The notes beneath the pieces were generated by a model that did no database searches, was not told the origin of the DNA, and saw only the letters and a list, made by a program, of their open reading frames with translations. The translations under genes and the position numbers were made by a program. This document shows, piece after piece, positions 1 to 9,079 of a DNA stretch of 64,000 bases. Origin of the DNA: UBA5951 sp012269555 (GTDB taxonomy: Bacteria; Pseudomonadota; Alphaproteobacteria; Puniceispirillales; Puniceispirillaceae); contig JAYQTS010000010.1 in the NCBI GenBank assembly GCA_038147755.1, positions 1 to 64,000 of the forward strand. Direction: 5' to 3'. Numbering within the stretch: position 1 is the first letter of the stretch; each line of letters begins with the position of its first letter.

Positions 1-229
1 CCTAAAGCCCACTTATGTTAGTCTTTTCCAAAGCTATTCGGCATGTTTCAAATGAAACATACTGAATTTTCATTTATTCCAAGATTCACGTAAGCGGACA
101 AATATGACAAAAACGACTAAACGCTTAAAAGTCATCGCCGCCCGCGAATCCCTTCCTATCTCCAACATTGTCAAATAGCCAGAGCAAAAGCTCTCTACCA
201 CCTTGCTAAAATTGCAAGGCGAGTAGCGG
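1..229 (-). other. Untranslated leader, probably pre-16S rRNA leader
   Basis: Read on the minus strand, this region begins with two small stem-loops: GCAAGG/CCTTGC arms at 201-219 and AGAGC/GCTCT arms at 181-194. A segment at about 131-186 follows (GCTCT, then TTTGACA, then GAAGGGATTCGCGGGCGGCG). It resembles the boxA and conserved-leader region found just upstream of 16S rRNA in many alphaproteobacteria. An 18-base palindrome lies at 43-60. I see no open frame with coding character. 16S itself would start left of position 1. The leader call is from memory of the motif and was not aligned. A remnant of another structured RNA is the alternative. Confidence 0.5.
43..60. repeat. 18-base palindrome resembling a parS site
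   Basis: ATGTTTCA and TGAAACAT arms surround a central AA. The inner 16 bases match the ParB-binding consensus TGTTTCACGTGAAACA except for the two central bases (AA instead of CG). It may be a degenerate parS, another operator, or an RNase III-type stem in the presumed rRNA leader. The palindrome is seen directly; its function is unknown. Confidence 0.35.
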
Positions 230-258
230 TTTATAGTGCTGATTTCATTTTATGTCAA
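230..258 (-). promoter_or_regulatory. Strong sigma70-type promoter, probably of an rRNA operon
   Basis: On the minus strand a perfect -35 TTGACA (258-253) is separated by exactly 17 bases from a -10 TATAAA (235-230). A GC-rich discriminator (CCGC) follows and an A/T-rich stretch lies upstream. This is the layout of strong, stringently controlled rRNA promoters. The transcript would run toward position 1 and out of the window. The motifs are directly visible; the rRNA assignment is inferred from the leader that follows. Confidence 0.65.
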
Positions 259-443
259 ATATAAAAACTGAAATTTTCTTATTTTATAACAGTTTTTATC
301 CTATTTATAACAGTGCGACACAAAGCACCTTTATTAGGGCAAATTTTAAAACATTATTATTTTAAACTTGTTAAATTAGTAATAATCTAAAATAGTGCAA
401 ATGCATTTAAAATAAAATTCTCATAATAAAAGCTCAAAAGCCA

Positions 444-1613
444 CTAGACTCGGTTAAAGGCGGCTTCAAGTCTTGTCAAAGCCGAATCTAAAACTTTTTT
501 TGGTGTGGCTATATTAAATCTTAAAAACCCTGCGCCTCCGTTACCAAACATTTCACCATAACTAGCGGCAACCTTTGTTTCTGCCTCTATCTTGTGTTTG
601 TATTCTGATAAACTCAAATTATATGCTTTATAATCTACCCAACACAAGTAAGTAGCCTCAAGTGGCATCGAAACTAATCCTCCGATTTGATTAATTCTTT
701 TCTCAAAAAGTACCTTATTTTTTGATAGGTAAATTAAAAGCTGGTCAAGCCATTCTTCTCCTCCGTTGTAAGCCGCTGTTGTCATTGCAACCCCAAAACT
801 ACTTGGAGAAATTGCTAAGGCTGAGAGTGTCTTTTTAAATTTAACACGAAGTTTTTCGTCTGAAATTATTACGTTTCCGGTATGCATGCCTGCTATATTA
901 AACGTTTTTGTAGTTGAAGTTAGAGTTATCAAATATGATTGAGAAGACGGTACTGCTTTCTCAAAAGGTAAATGCGTAAAATCACCATAAACTAAATCGT
1001 GATGTATTTCGTCAGAAATGATAACCAGATTATGTCTCTCTGAAAACTCGGCCAACTGCTCTAATTCTTCACTACTCCAGACACGACCTCCTGGATTGTG
1101 TGGCGAACATAGAATAACCATCCTCTCATTTCCAGTTAACCTATGAGAAGTTGCCTCTAAATCCATCCTATATTTTCCTGTCTCATCAATAGCAAGTGGG
1201 GACTCAATTAGTCTTCTCCCAGAAGCCTCAATTACTCGTGAAAAAGCGTGGTAAACGGGAGAGAATATAATTATTCCATCTCCTGGTTTAGTAAACGCCT
1301 GGATGGAAAGCGCAATTGCATTTACAATACCGTGAACAGAAAAAAGAGCATTAGGCTGAACTTGCCATTTATGTCTTCGTGCCATCCAACCACAAATTGC
1401 TTGCCTGTAATTATCATCTTCACGAGCATATCCATAAATGCCTTTCTCTGCCATTCCACGAATGGCTTTTGTTACCGCCTCTGGCGCCTGAAAATCCATA
1501 TCTGCTACCCACATTGGGATGGCTTCACTTGGTTGCAAACCATAAAGAGATTGCAAAGAATCCCATTTTTCTGAATTAGTACCAATGCGATTATGTATTA
1601 TATCAAATTGCAT
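444..1613 (-). CDS. patB: PatB/MalY-type PLP-dependent C-S lyase (aminotransferase class I/II fold)
   Basis: A cytosolic fold-type I PLP enzyme of 389 aa. The family (PatB, MalY) cleaves the C-S bond of cystathionine or related cysteine conjugates, giving thiol, pyruvate and ammonia. Visible motifs are PMWVADMDF near residue 33, PHNPGGRVW at 171-179, DEIHHD at 201-206 and the PLP-binding lysine in TSTTK, K236. Length and full colinearity fit the family. The gene stands alone, with the presumed rrn promoter region downstream and a divergent SDR gene upstream. Substrate cannot be told from sequence; methionine biosynthesis, sulfur-compound detoxification or DMSP-linked thiol metabolism are all possible. 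Start is an ATG. Confidence 0.85.
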   Translation of the reverse strand: MQFDIIHNRIGTNSEKWDSLQSLYGLQPSEAIPMWVADMDFQAPEAVTKAIRGMAEKGIYGYAREDDNYRQAICGWMARRHKWQVQPNALFSVHGIVNAIALSIQAFTKPGDGIIIFSPVYHAFSRVIEASGRRLIESPLAIDETGKYRMDLEATSHRLTGNERMVILCSPHNPGGRVWSSEELEQLAEFSERHNLVIISDEIHHDLVYGDFTHLPFEKAVPSSQSYLITLTSTTKTFNIAGMHTGNVIISDEKLRVKFKKTLSALAISPSSFGVAMTTAAYNGGEEWLDQLLIYLSKNKVLFEKRINQIGGLVSMPLEATYLCWVDYKAYNLSLSEYKHKIEAETKVAASYGEMFGNGGAGFLRFNIATPKKVLDSALTRLEAAFNRV

Positions 1614-1794
1614 AAATTTAAACCCGTTTAAAAAAGTGCTTTTGTATTAAAAACCCACCCCAAAAGTTAGATTAATTGATTTCACCATATTACTGTTCAA
1701 AAATTCTTCGTCAAACACACAAAAAAAGTGTAACACGGTTTTAATAATGTTCTTTCCTATTTAAAAGTAAGTGAATACATATAGATAGACTAAG

Positions 1795-2628
1795 ATGAGA
1801 CAGACCATTTTAATAACAGGCTGTTCGAGCGGCATAGGTTATAATTGCGCTTTAAAATTTCAGCAAAAAAATTGGCACGTTATTGCCTCTTGCAGAAATG
1901 CTGAAGATTCTGCGTTTCTGAAATCTCAATATGGACTTGATACGGTTCGCATTGACTATGAAAAACCAAACACCATTAAAACAGGTTTTAATAAAGCTTT
2001 AAAATTGTCAGGGGGAAGACTAGATGTGCTTTTTAATAACGGTGCATACGCTATCCCTGCTGCTGTAGAAGATTTACCTACGAATGCCCTAAGATCTATT
2101 TTTGAGGCAAATTTATTTGGCTGGCATACACTTACACGATTGGCGCTACCGATAATGTTTGCACAAAAATCTGGCCGCATTATTCAAAATTCATCTGTAT
2201 TAGGATTTGCTGCAATGCAATTCAGAGGTGCATATGTTGCAACAAAATTTGCTCTTGAAGGATTAACGGACACAATGCGGCTGGAATTACGGGGAACTGG
2301 GATAGACGTTATTCTTATCGAACCGGGACCAATTCGAACAAAAATCCGTGAAAACGCACTAATACAATTCGAAAAATGGATAGGCTGGGAAGAAGCTCGC
2401 CAAAAATCTACCTATGAGCATAAGTTAATTCCTCGTCTTTCAATAACGAACCCAGATAAAGACTTATTCGAATTATCAGCCTCTTCTGTTAGTGAGGCTG
2501 TATGGCGCGCATCAACAGCTAAAAAACCACGAGCTCGATATAGAGTAACATGGGCAACAACACTAATGATGTTGACGAAGAGATTGTTTCCTACATGGCT
2601 AATTGATAAAATTTCAAGGCATTATTGA
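1795..2628 (+). CDS. Short-chain dehydrogenase/reductase (SDR), classical type
   Basis: A 277-aa NAD(P)-dependent oxidoreductase. TGCSSGIG at residues 8-15 is the Rossmann nucleotide-binding loop, NNGAY at 81-85 is the NNAG-like motif, and the catalytic residues are S133/S134, Y147 and K151 (YVATK). The PGPIRT segment after the active site is typical of classical SDRs. The substrate is unknown; the C-terminal region resembles SDRs annotated as acting on sterols or long-chain acyl compounds, but this is weak evidence. It converges on the Hyi-like gene, with stops about 35 bases apart. No operon partner is evident. Confidence 0.85.
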   Translation: MRQTILITGCSSGIGYNCALKFQQKNWHVIASCRNAEDSAFLKSQYGLDTVRIDYEKPNTIKTGFNKALKLSGGRLDVLFNNGAYAIPAAVEDLPTNALRSIFEANLFGWHTLTRLALPIMFAQKSGRIIQNSSVLGFAAMQFRGAYVATKFALEGLTDTMRLELRGTGIDVILIEPGPIRTKIRENALIQFEKWIGWEEARQKSTYEHKLIPRLSITNPDKDLFELSASSVSEAVWRASTAKKPRARYRVTWATTLMMLTKRLFPTWLIDKISRHY

Positions 2629-2662
2629 TTGATAGGTATCAAAATTCTTGTTCTCTCTGAGC

Positions 2663-3445
2663 TTAGACCTGAAAATCTCTCATCCATTCTAATGTATCTT
2701 CTGTGTGCCCTGTCGGCTGATATTCAGCTCCAAAATATCCAGAATAACCTTCTTCTTTAAAACTATTGAACAATAGGGGATATGAAAACGCATTTTTATT
2801 TGGCTCATTTCTATCTGGAAATGACGCAAACTGGATGTGAAAGATATCCCTTTTTAAATATTTAAATGCCTTAAAAAGAGCCTCTTTTGAACCCGTTATG
2901 TGTAACATATGAAAACAGTCGAACATAATACCCACCCTATCAGAATTAATTTTTTCGATTACATCTCTTGCTCTTTGAACTGAAGACATAAAATAACCAG
3001 GAACAGAATATGAATTAATAGGTTCGATTATAATCTTTACGTCTGTGTCTTCTAATTTTTCTAAGGCATAATCAATATTCTGACATAAGGTGTCAAAAGC
3101 GGAAGAATCAGATGTTATTCCAGACATAATGTGTATATACTGAACATTGATTTCTTTAGCATATTCAACAGCCCTATCTATTGCCTGCTTTGCTTGTGGT
3201 ATAGCATCATGAAGTGCTGATAATCCAAATTGTCCTTGTTCACCTTTAGATGTGTTTATAGCTAGCATTGGTATAGCCTCATCCTCACACACCCGCCTCA
3301 AATCATGTGGAGAACATCCATAAGGTCTCTGGCATTCAACTGCCTGGAAACCTGCTTCAGATGAGCGAACTATTGCTTCAATTAGTTCGTACTCGGTAAA
3401 TAAATATCCTAGGTTTGCAGAAAGGGAATAGCTCTTCAATTGCAT
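2663..3445 (-). CDS. hyi: Hydroxypyruvate isomerase-like TIM-barrel protein
   Basis: A 260-aa xylose-isomerase-like TIM barrel, the usual length for Hyi, which interconverts hydroxypyruvate and tartronate semialdehyde in glyoxylate metabolism. The N-terminal SANLGYLFTE and VECQRPYG segments are family signatures. Likely metal/active-site residues are E141 (EPIN), D176 (DCFH), Q205 and E241 (GAEYQP). It is not next to glyoxylate carboligase or tartronate-semialdehyde reductase in this window, so pathway assignment rests on family similarity alone. Related sugar epimerases (OtnI-type) share the fold and remain possible. Confidence 0.75.
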   Translation of the reverse strand: MQLKSYSLSANLGYLFTEYELIEAIVRSSEAGFQAVECQRPYGCSPHDLRRVCEDEAIPMLAINTSKGEQGQFGLSALHDAIPQAKQAIDRAVEYAKEINVQYIHIMSGITSDSSAFDTLCQNIDYALEKLEDTDVKIIIEPINSYSVPGYFMSSVQRARDVIEKINSDRVGIMFDCFHMLHITGSKEALFKAFKYLKRDIFHIQFASFPDRNEPNKNAFSYPLLFNSFKEEGYSGYFGAEYQPTGHTEDTLEWMRDFQV

Positions 3446-3610
3446 TCTCCTATTTTAAATCTACACTCAACTTTATTTAACCAAAAAGTGATTTTATATT
3501 CTAACTTATAACAAGCTGACCAAAATCCATTGAATACAGCACTGATTGTAGATACACTATTAGTCTTTTTAAATATTACAAGTACGAAAATTTATCTAGG
3601 GGGCTTATCT

Positions 3611-4051
3611 ATGCGCTATATTCATACGATGGTAAGAGTTAAAAATTTGGACACATCACTTGATTTCTATTGCAACAAGCTTGGTTTCATCGAATTAGGT
3701 AGATACGATTCGGAAAATGGCCGATTTACTAATGTGTTTTTATGTGCCCCTAAAGATAAAAGCTTAGCAGAGGAATCAAGATCTCCCGAATTGGAATTAA
3801 CTTACAATTGGGATCCAGAGGATTATACGAGTGGACGAAATTTTGGTCATCTTGCCTACCGGGTAGATGATATTTATCAAATATGTAGGGACTTGATTAA
3901 TAAGGGTGTGACTATAAATAGGCCTCCTCGTGATGGCTATATGGCATTTATTAAATCTCCAGATGGTATTTCTATTGAGCTACTGCAGGAAGGAGAAAGG
4001 CTGCCCATTCAGGAGCCATGGAACTCAATGCCTAATTCTGGAAGTTGGTAG
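3611..4051 (+). CDS. gloA: Lactoylglutathione lyase (glyoxalase I)
   Basis: Converts the methylglyoxal-glutathione hemithioacetal to S-lactoylglutathione in the cytosol. The four metal ligands of bacterial GlxI are visible: H5, E62 (LELTYNW), H80 (GHLAYRV) and E123 (SIELLQ). The ATG at 3611 was chosen because the family begins at MRYIHTM and a GGGGG ribosome-binding sequence lies about 8 bases upstream; this gives 146 aa. In-frame TTG codons upstream would add a non-family leader. gloB starts 6 bases after the stop, so both steps of glutathione-dependent methylglyoxal detoxification are co-transcribed. Confidence 0.93.
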   Translation: MRYIHTMVRVKNLDTSLDFYCNKLGFIELGRYDSENGRFTNVFLCAPKDKSLAEESRSPELELTYNWDPEDYTSGRNFGHLAYRVDDIYQICRDLINKGVTINRPPRDGYMAFIKSPDGISIELLQEGERLPIQEPWNSMPNSGSW

Positions 4052-4056
4052 TAAAT

Positions 4057-4830
4057 ATGTCTAGGATCGAAATTATTCAATTTAAATATCTTTCGGATAA
4101 TTATGGTGTTTTGCTTCATGACAAACACACTAAAAAGACTGTTGCAATTGATGCTGGTGATGAAGCTTCCTGTAACAAAGCCCTTGATGCCCAGGGATGG
4201 CAATTATCTGAGATATGGGTGACACATCATCATTGGGATCATACTGACGGCATACAAGGCTTATACGAGCGATGGCAATGTAAGGTAATTGGGCCAGCTA
4301 AAGACTCAACTGTGCCAATCGCGCATCTATCTCAAGGCATTACTGAGGGTAATAGCTTTTTGTTTGCTGACGAAACTGTTAAAGTTATTCATACACCAGG
4401 CCACACGCTTGATATGATAAATTTTTACCTGCCATCAGAAAATATTTTATTTTCAGGTGATACATTGTTTTCGCTAGGTTGTGGGAGAGTTTTTGAAGGC
4501 GATATGAATATGATGTACAACAGTATAAATAAAATTTCGGCTCTTCCTGATAAAACGACAATTTACTGCAGCCATGAATACACTAAAGCTAATGGGAAAT
4601 TTGCATTAAACGTTGAGGGCGACAACAAATCACTTATAGCTCGTATGAATCAAGTTGAGGAACTTATTGCTGCCAATAAACCCACTATTCCAACAATTTT
4701 AGAATTAGAAAAACAGACAAATCCATTTCTTCGAACCTCATCACCATCAATAAGAAATAAATTAGGACTCAAAAATGCCAGTGAGGTCGAAGTTTTTTCT
4801 GCCCTGAGAACTGCGAAGGATAATTTCTAG
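4057..4830 (+). CDS. gloB: Hydroxyacylglutathione hydrolase (glyoxalase II)
   Basis: A 257-aa metallo-beta-lactamase-fold enzyme that hydrolyses S-lactoylglutathione to D-lactate and glutathione. The binuclear metal motif THHHWDHTDG lies at residues 56-65 and is followed by HTPGHT, FSGDTLFSLGCGR and CSHEYT, the remaining ligand segments of GloB. The ATG at 4057 is preferred; it follows the gloA stop by 6 bases. Translation probably depends on gloA, because the nearest purine-rich sequence (GGAAG) lies inside the gloA 3' end. Confidence 0.93.
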   Translation: MSRIEIIQFKYLSDNYGVLLHDKHTKKTVAIDAGDEASCNKALDAQGWQLSEIWVTHHHWDHTDGIQGLYERWQCKVIGPAKDSTVPIAHLSQGITEGNSFLFADETVKVIHTPGHTLDMINFYLPSENILFSGDTLFSLGCGRVFEGDMNMMYNSINKISALPDKTTIYCSHEYTKANGKFALNVEGDNKSLIARMNQVEELIAANKPTIPTILELEKQTNPFLRTSSPSIRNKLGLKNASEVEVFSALRTAKDNF

Positions 4831-4851
4831 AAATCTAAACATTAGATGACA

Positions 4852-5079
4852 TTATACGCCTAAATCTATTTTATCTGCCTTACGTTGCGCACGTTTTTTC
4901 TTTCGCATCTTTATGATTTGCTTTGCTTTACCTTGAGTGAGACAATGAGGACAAACGCACTTTCCTGCCAGATCAAAATTCGTGCGTAGATTGGGCAAAT
5001 TATGACACCAGCATGTTTTTCCTTTGTTAGAACCACACTGGAATTTAGTACCACATTCGTCACATTCTAACCGTTGCAT
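4852..5079 (-). CDS. Small cysteine-rich CWC-type protein
   Basis: A 75-aa basic protein with nine cysteines. The pattern CDECGTKFQCG followed by CWCHNLP and CVCPHC matches the cysteine-rich CWC family of small putative metal-binding proteins of unknown function. The C-terminal third is very lysine/arginine rich (KMRKKKRAQRKADK), which could bind nucleic acid. It sits downstream of bipA on the same strand after about 77 bases, so read-through from bipA is possible. No function is established. Confidence 0.75.
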   Translation of the reverse strand: MQRLECDECGTKFQCGSNKGKTCWCHNLPNLRTNFDLAGKCVCPHCLTQGKAKQIIKMRKKKRAQRKADKIDLGV

Positions 5080-5156
5080 GTTTTTCTACTTATAAGTTGC
5101 AGCCTTTTAAATTATGACATTATCAAAATGTTATTTTAAACAAAAATCAATCATCT

Positions 5157-6968
5157 CTAATTCCTCGCCGCTTTCTTTCTTTCATGCGACAATAAATATT
5201 GCTTTCGTAGACGTAATTTCATTGGTGTTACTTCAAGCAACTCATCATGATTCAAATATGCCATCATATCTTCTAGTGAGAGATTCCGCGGTGGTGACAA
5301 GGAAACAGCATCATCTGTTCCCGACGCACGCACATTTGTAAGTTTTTTTCCTTTTAGAACATTTACTTCCAGATCATTATCACGGTTATGTTCTCCAACA
5401 ATCATTCCCTGATACACAGGCGTCTGATGAGAAATAAACATAACTCCTCGATCTTGCAAATTAAACAAAGCATAAGCAACAGCTTGACCTGTATCATTAG
5501 AGATCAAGACACCATTTCTGCGCCCAGGAATATCTCCCTTATATTTTGCATAACTATGGAATAACCTATTAATAACACCTGTACCTCTTGTGTCCGTGAG
5601 AAACTTGCTTTGAAAGCCAATCAGCCCGCGTGATGGGGCAAGAAACGTAAGTCTAGTTTTGCCTGCGCCGACCTCACGCATATCCAACATTTCAGCCTTT
5701 CGGCGATTCAAAGAATCAATAACTGAACTTGAATATTCAGAATCCACATCAATTATCACTTCTTCAATCGGCTCTAAACGCTGTCCCTCTTCTTGCTTGT
5801 AGAGAACTCTTGGTCTTGACACAGTAAGTTCAAAACCCTCTCTTCTCATTGTTTCAATCAATACACCAAGTTGTAATTCACCCCTGCCACCGATTTCAAA
5901 AGAATCCTTGTTATCACTCTCTGAGAATGTAATTGCTACATTTGTCTCTGCTTCTGATAGCAATCGTTCGCGTATCATTGTTGAAGTAACTTTTTTACCT
6001 TCCTGGCCAGCAAATGGTGAATCATTCACAGTGATGGTAACTGACATTGTTGGAGGGTCAATTGGCGTTGACTGTATGGGCTGCTTTTGTTCAGAGTTAC
6101 AGATTGTGTCAGAAACAGAAGTTTTTGCTAAACCAGCGATGCAAATTATATCACCAGCTTCAACCGTATCTACAGGCACTCTATTTGTTCCCTCAAAATG
6201 CATTAATTTAGTTAGCCTACCGTGTTCAATAATATTACCAGTAAGATCTAAAGAGCGGACCTGCTCGTTCATTTTTGCAGTCCCTTGTACAACTTTTCCA
6301 GTAAGGCATCTTCCTAAAAACTGGTCTGAGTCAAGCAATGTCGCTAGCATTGCGAAAGGCGCTTTTAAATCTTGTTTTGGTGGGGGTACATGTTCCAAAA
6401 TTAAATTCAATAATGGTTCTAATGAGGTGCGTTCATTTTCCAGGTCTGTTACACACCATCCGTCTCGACCTGATGCATACAAAATTGGAAACTCAAGCTG
6501 CTGCTCATTTGCTTCAAGAGCAACAAATAAGTCAAATACTTCGTCCACTACCTCTTCCGGGCGACCATCTGGTCTGTCTACTTTATTTATAATAACGATT
6601 GGCCTTAAGCCAAGAGTGAGTGCTTTGCCTAAAACAAATTTTGTCTGAGGCATTGGACCCTCTGCAGCATCAGTTAGTAAGATAACCCCATCAGCCATAT
6701 GTAAAACACGCTCTACTTCTCCACCAAAATCAGCATGTCCTGGTGTGTCAATAATATTGATTCTCACATTCTTCCAGCGAATAGATGTTGGCTTAGCGAG
6801 AATTGTAATACCTCTCTCTTTTTCTAATTCACCTGAATCCATCAATCTTTCGCTAATTGATTGGTTATCACGGAACATGCCAGATTGTTTCATAATTGAA
6901 TCAATTAAGGTTGTTTTGCCATGATCAACATGGGCAATAATTGCAATATTGCGTAATTCTTGAGTCAT
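5157..6968 (-). CDS. typA: Ribosome-associated GTPase TypA/BipA
   Basis: A 603-aa translational GTPase related to EF-G and LepA that binds 70S ribosomes and aids large-subunit assembly and stress or cold adaptation. AHVDHGKTTLID near residues 12-23 is G1; DTPGHADFGG is G3 and NKVDRPDGRP is G4. Domain II, the EF-G-like domains III and V and the BipA-specific C-terminal region (SLSPPRNLSLEDMMAYLN...) all follow. Length is normal. It is apparently monocistronic or co-transcribed with the CWC protein downstream. Confidence 0.96.
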   Translation of the reverse strand: MTQELRNIAIIAHVDHGKTTLIDSIMKQSGMFRDNQSISERLMDSGELEKERGITILAKPTSIRWKNVRINIIDTPGHADFGGEVERVLHMADGVILLTDAAEGPMPQTKFVLGKALTLGLRPIVIINKVDRPDGRPEEVVDEVFDLFVALEANEQQLEFPILYASGRDGWCVTDLENERTSLEPLLNLILEHVPPPKQDLKAPFAMLATLLDSDQFLGRCLTGKVVQGTAKMNEQVRSLDLTGNIIEHGRLTKLMHFEGTNRVPVDTVEAGDIICIAGLAKTSVSDTICNSEQKQPIQSTPIDPPTMSVTITVNDSPFAGQEGKKVTSTMIRERLLSEAETNVAITFSESDNKDSFEIGGRGELQLGVLIETMRREGFELTVSRPRVLYKQEEGQRLEPIEEVIIDVDSEYSSSVIDSLNRRKAEMLDMREVGAGKTRLTFLAPSRGLIGFQSKFLTDTRGTGVINRLFHSYAKYKGDIPGRRNGVLISNDTGQAVAYALFNLQDRGVMFISHQTPVYQGMIVGEHNRDNDLEVNVLKGKKLTNVRASGTDDAVSLSPPRNLSLEDMMAYLNHDELLEVTPMKLRLRKQYLLSHERKKAARN

Positions 6969-7047
6969 TTCATTAAGACCTTATTATGGGCACTTGAAGG
7001 AGGTGTCCTACATCTTTCTTTGCATAAAAGAAATCAAAATGTGTGAA

Positions 7048-7686
7048 TTAGGTTAATTTTTCTACCAGAATTATGCCTGCATTTTTCATTTTTGCTAATT
7101 GACGAGCCAGTGAACCATCCAAGTCAATAGCTCTGCAGGCAGAGAGGATAACAGTTACGTTAAAGCCCAGGCGTGCTGCATCAAGTGCCGAATAAGCAAC
7201 ACAATAATCAGTTGCAAGACCAGCCAGATAAATGTTTTTAATTTGCTTAGTGGCTAACCACCCTTCTAGGCCAGTTGCAGTGTTGCCGTCATTTTCAAAG
7301 AAAGCTGAATAACTATCTATTTCATGGCGATACCCTTTACGTATTATTGTTTGTGCAGGAGCTGTATTCAATTCTGGGTGAAATTCTGCTCCGAGACTGT
7401 TTTGTATACAGTGGTCAGGCCACAAAGTTTGGTCACCGTAGGGCATTTTTATAGAAGAAAAAGGTTGTCTGCCTTGATACGAGCTTGCAAAACTGGAATG
7501 TGATGCTGGATGCCAATCTTGGGTGAAGACCACATTACTAAATGATCCGATTAATTTGTTTATCGGTTGTACAACCTGGTCTCCATGCAGTACTGCTAAA
7601 GCCCCACCTGGACAGAAATCAATCTGAACATCAATCACCAGTAAGCAGCTATTGCTTTCATTTGAACTAATATCTTTCAACTTCAT
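7048..7686 (-). CDS. pncA: Nicotinamidase/pyrazinamidase
   Basis: A 212-aa isochorismatase-fold amidase that deamidates nicotinamide to nicotinate for NAD salvage. The catalytic triad D19, K117, C162 is in place (VIDVQIDFCPGG, IIRKG, ATDYCVAYSA). Metal ligands D57, H59 and H63 lie in QDWHPASH. Its ATG overlaps the tdk stop by four bases (ATGA), so it is probably translationally coupled to thymidine kinase; both are nucleotide/cofactor salvage enzymes. Confidence 0.95.
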   Translation of the reverse strand: MKLKDISSNESNSCLLVIDVQIDFCPGGALAVLHGDQVVQPINKLIGSFSNVVFTQDWHPASHSSFASSYQGRQPFSSIKMPYGDQTLWPDHCIQNSLGAEFHPELNTAPAQTIIRKGYRHEIDSYSAFFENDGNTATGLEGWLATKQIKNIYLAGLATDYCVAYSALDAARLGFNVTVILSACRAIDLDGSLARQLAKMKNAGIILVEKLT

Positions 7687-8273
7687 ATTTTAATTTCCTC
7701 ACCCATTGCTTCAGACCAATGACGTCTGCATAATGAAATATATTTATCGTTACCACCTATTTCAATTTGCGCGCCGTCCTTCACAACTTTTCCATCTGCT
7801 GATTGTCTTACAACCATAGTGGCCTTTCTTCCACAATGACAAATCGTTCTGATTTCTCTGATATCATCAGCTATCGCAAGAAGTTCACCAGAGCCCTGAA
7901 ATAACTTTCCCTGAAAATCAGTTCGTAGACCATAACACATAACAGGAAGGTCTAGCTGGTCCGCAACTCTAGCCAATTGCCAAACTTGCTTTTTTGACAG
8001 GAACTGAGCTTCATCAACCAAAACACATGAACGCTTTTTGTCAAAATCAGACTTTTTAATTAAAGAAAAAAGGTCTGTATCCTCGCGAAATGTAAGAGCA
8101 TCTGCACTAAGCCCGATTCTAGATGCAATCACACCAGGGCCTGCTCTTGTATCTAATTTTGCTGTTAGAAGGAGTGTTTGCATACCTCTTTCCTGGTAGT
8201 TATGAGAAGCCTGCAACAATATCGTTGATTTTCCCGCATTCATCGCGGAATATGAAAAATACAATTTAGCCAA
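7683..8273 (-). CDS. tdk: Thymidine kinase (type II, TK1-like)
   Basis: A 196-aa cytosolic kinase converting thymidine to dTMP. Visible are the P-loop in SAMNAGKST (9-17), DEAQF with catalytic E88, the lasso region YGLRTDFQGKLF near 114-125 and structural zinc ligands C145, C147, C182 and H185. It is the first gene of a tdk-pncA pair that overlaps by four bases and is divergent from upp across about 170 bases. In context it complements the nucleoside importer encoded just beyond upp. Confidence 0.95.
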   Translation of the reverse strand: MAKLYFSYSAMNAGKSTILLQASHNYQERGMQTLLLTAKLDTRAGPGVIASRIGLSADALTFREDTDLFSLIKKSDFDKKRSCVLVDEAQFLSKKQVWQLARVADQLDLPVMCYGLRTDFQGKLFQGSGELLAIADDIREIRTICHCGRKATMVVRQSADGKVVKDGAQIEIGGNDKYISLCRRHWSEAMGEEIKI

Positions 8274-8446
8274 GATTGCTCTCTATTCACAAAATGAATT
8301 TGAATATAACAGATGTTAAATTGTCAAAATATGAAGATATAATCAACAACTGCTTTCGCTCGTCGTTTAAATTTTTCTAAAATAAAACATACGATAGGAT
8401 AGTTTCACCTTGAAAATACCTCCAAAAAAATAGATAACATTTAGTT

Positions 8447-9076
8447 ATGGATTCTTTAACTGTTCTTGACCACCCCGTTTTGAGTCATAAACTTGCAATT
8501 TTGCGAGATGAAAATACACGTTCACCAGAATTTCGAAAAACATTGCTAGAAATCGGGCATATTATGAGTTGGCCTGTGTTTTCACACTTCTCAGTAGCAA
8601 AAACAGAAATAACGACACCTATGGAGAAGACAACTCAAAATGTTCTTACTTCTCCATATCCATGCATTGTATCTATCCTTCGCGCTGGAAATGGTATGGC
8701 AGATGCGCTATCGGCAACTCTCCCGGAGGCACCAATTGGTTATATTGGAATGCAACGAAACGCAAATACTCATTTGGCAGAACCGTATTTTAAAAAACTA
8801 CCTGACCAAATTCAGAATAGACAAATTATACTTGTTGACCCCATGCTCGCCTCAGGCAGCTCAGCAGAACAGGCCGCTGATTTTCTAAAAAGAGATGGAG
8901 CAAAAAATATTTTGTTTGTCTGCTTAGTAGCTGCACCAGAAGGAATTGAGTACTTTCACAAAAATCATCCTGATATTCCTATTATTACAGCAGCACTTGA
9001 CCGTGAACTTGATGAAAACGCATATATTCTTCCTGGTTTAGGAGATGCTGGTGATAGAATTTACGGTACTGAATAA
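8447..9076 (+). CDS. upp: Uracil phosphoribosyltransferase
   Basis: A 209-aa enzyme making UMP from uracil and PRPP. The PRPP-binding motif ILVDPMLASGSSA lies at 128-140 and the uracil-binding C-terminal segment GLGDAGDRIYGT ends the protein. The ILRAGNGM segment near 77-84 is also typical. It is transcribed toward cdd, the two stops being 3 bases apart with no terminator between. It would recover uracil released by the nucleoside hydrolase or deaminase activities encoded nearby. Confidence 0.96.
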   Translation: MDSLTVLDHPVLSHKLAILRDENTRSPEFRKTLLEIGHIMSWPVFSHFSVAKTEITTPMEKTTQNVLTSPYPCIVSILRAGNGMADALSATLPEAPIGYIGMQRNANTHLAEPYFKKLPDQIQNRQIILVDPMLASGSSAEQAADFLKRDGAKNILFVCLVAAPEGIEYFHKNHPDIPIITAALDRELDENAYILPGLGDAGDRIYGTE

Positions 9077-9079
9077 TAT

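Noticed and set aside
5908..6648. Long antisense open frame within typA (246 aa)
   Set aside because: It mirrors the conserved GTPase sequence and has no ribosome site or recognisable domain.
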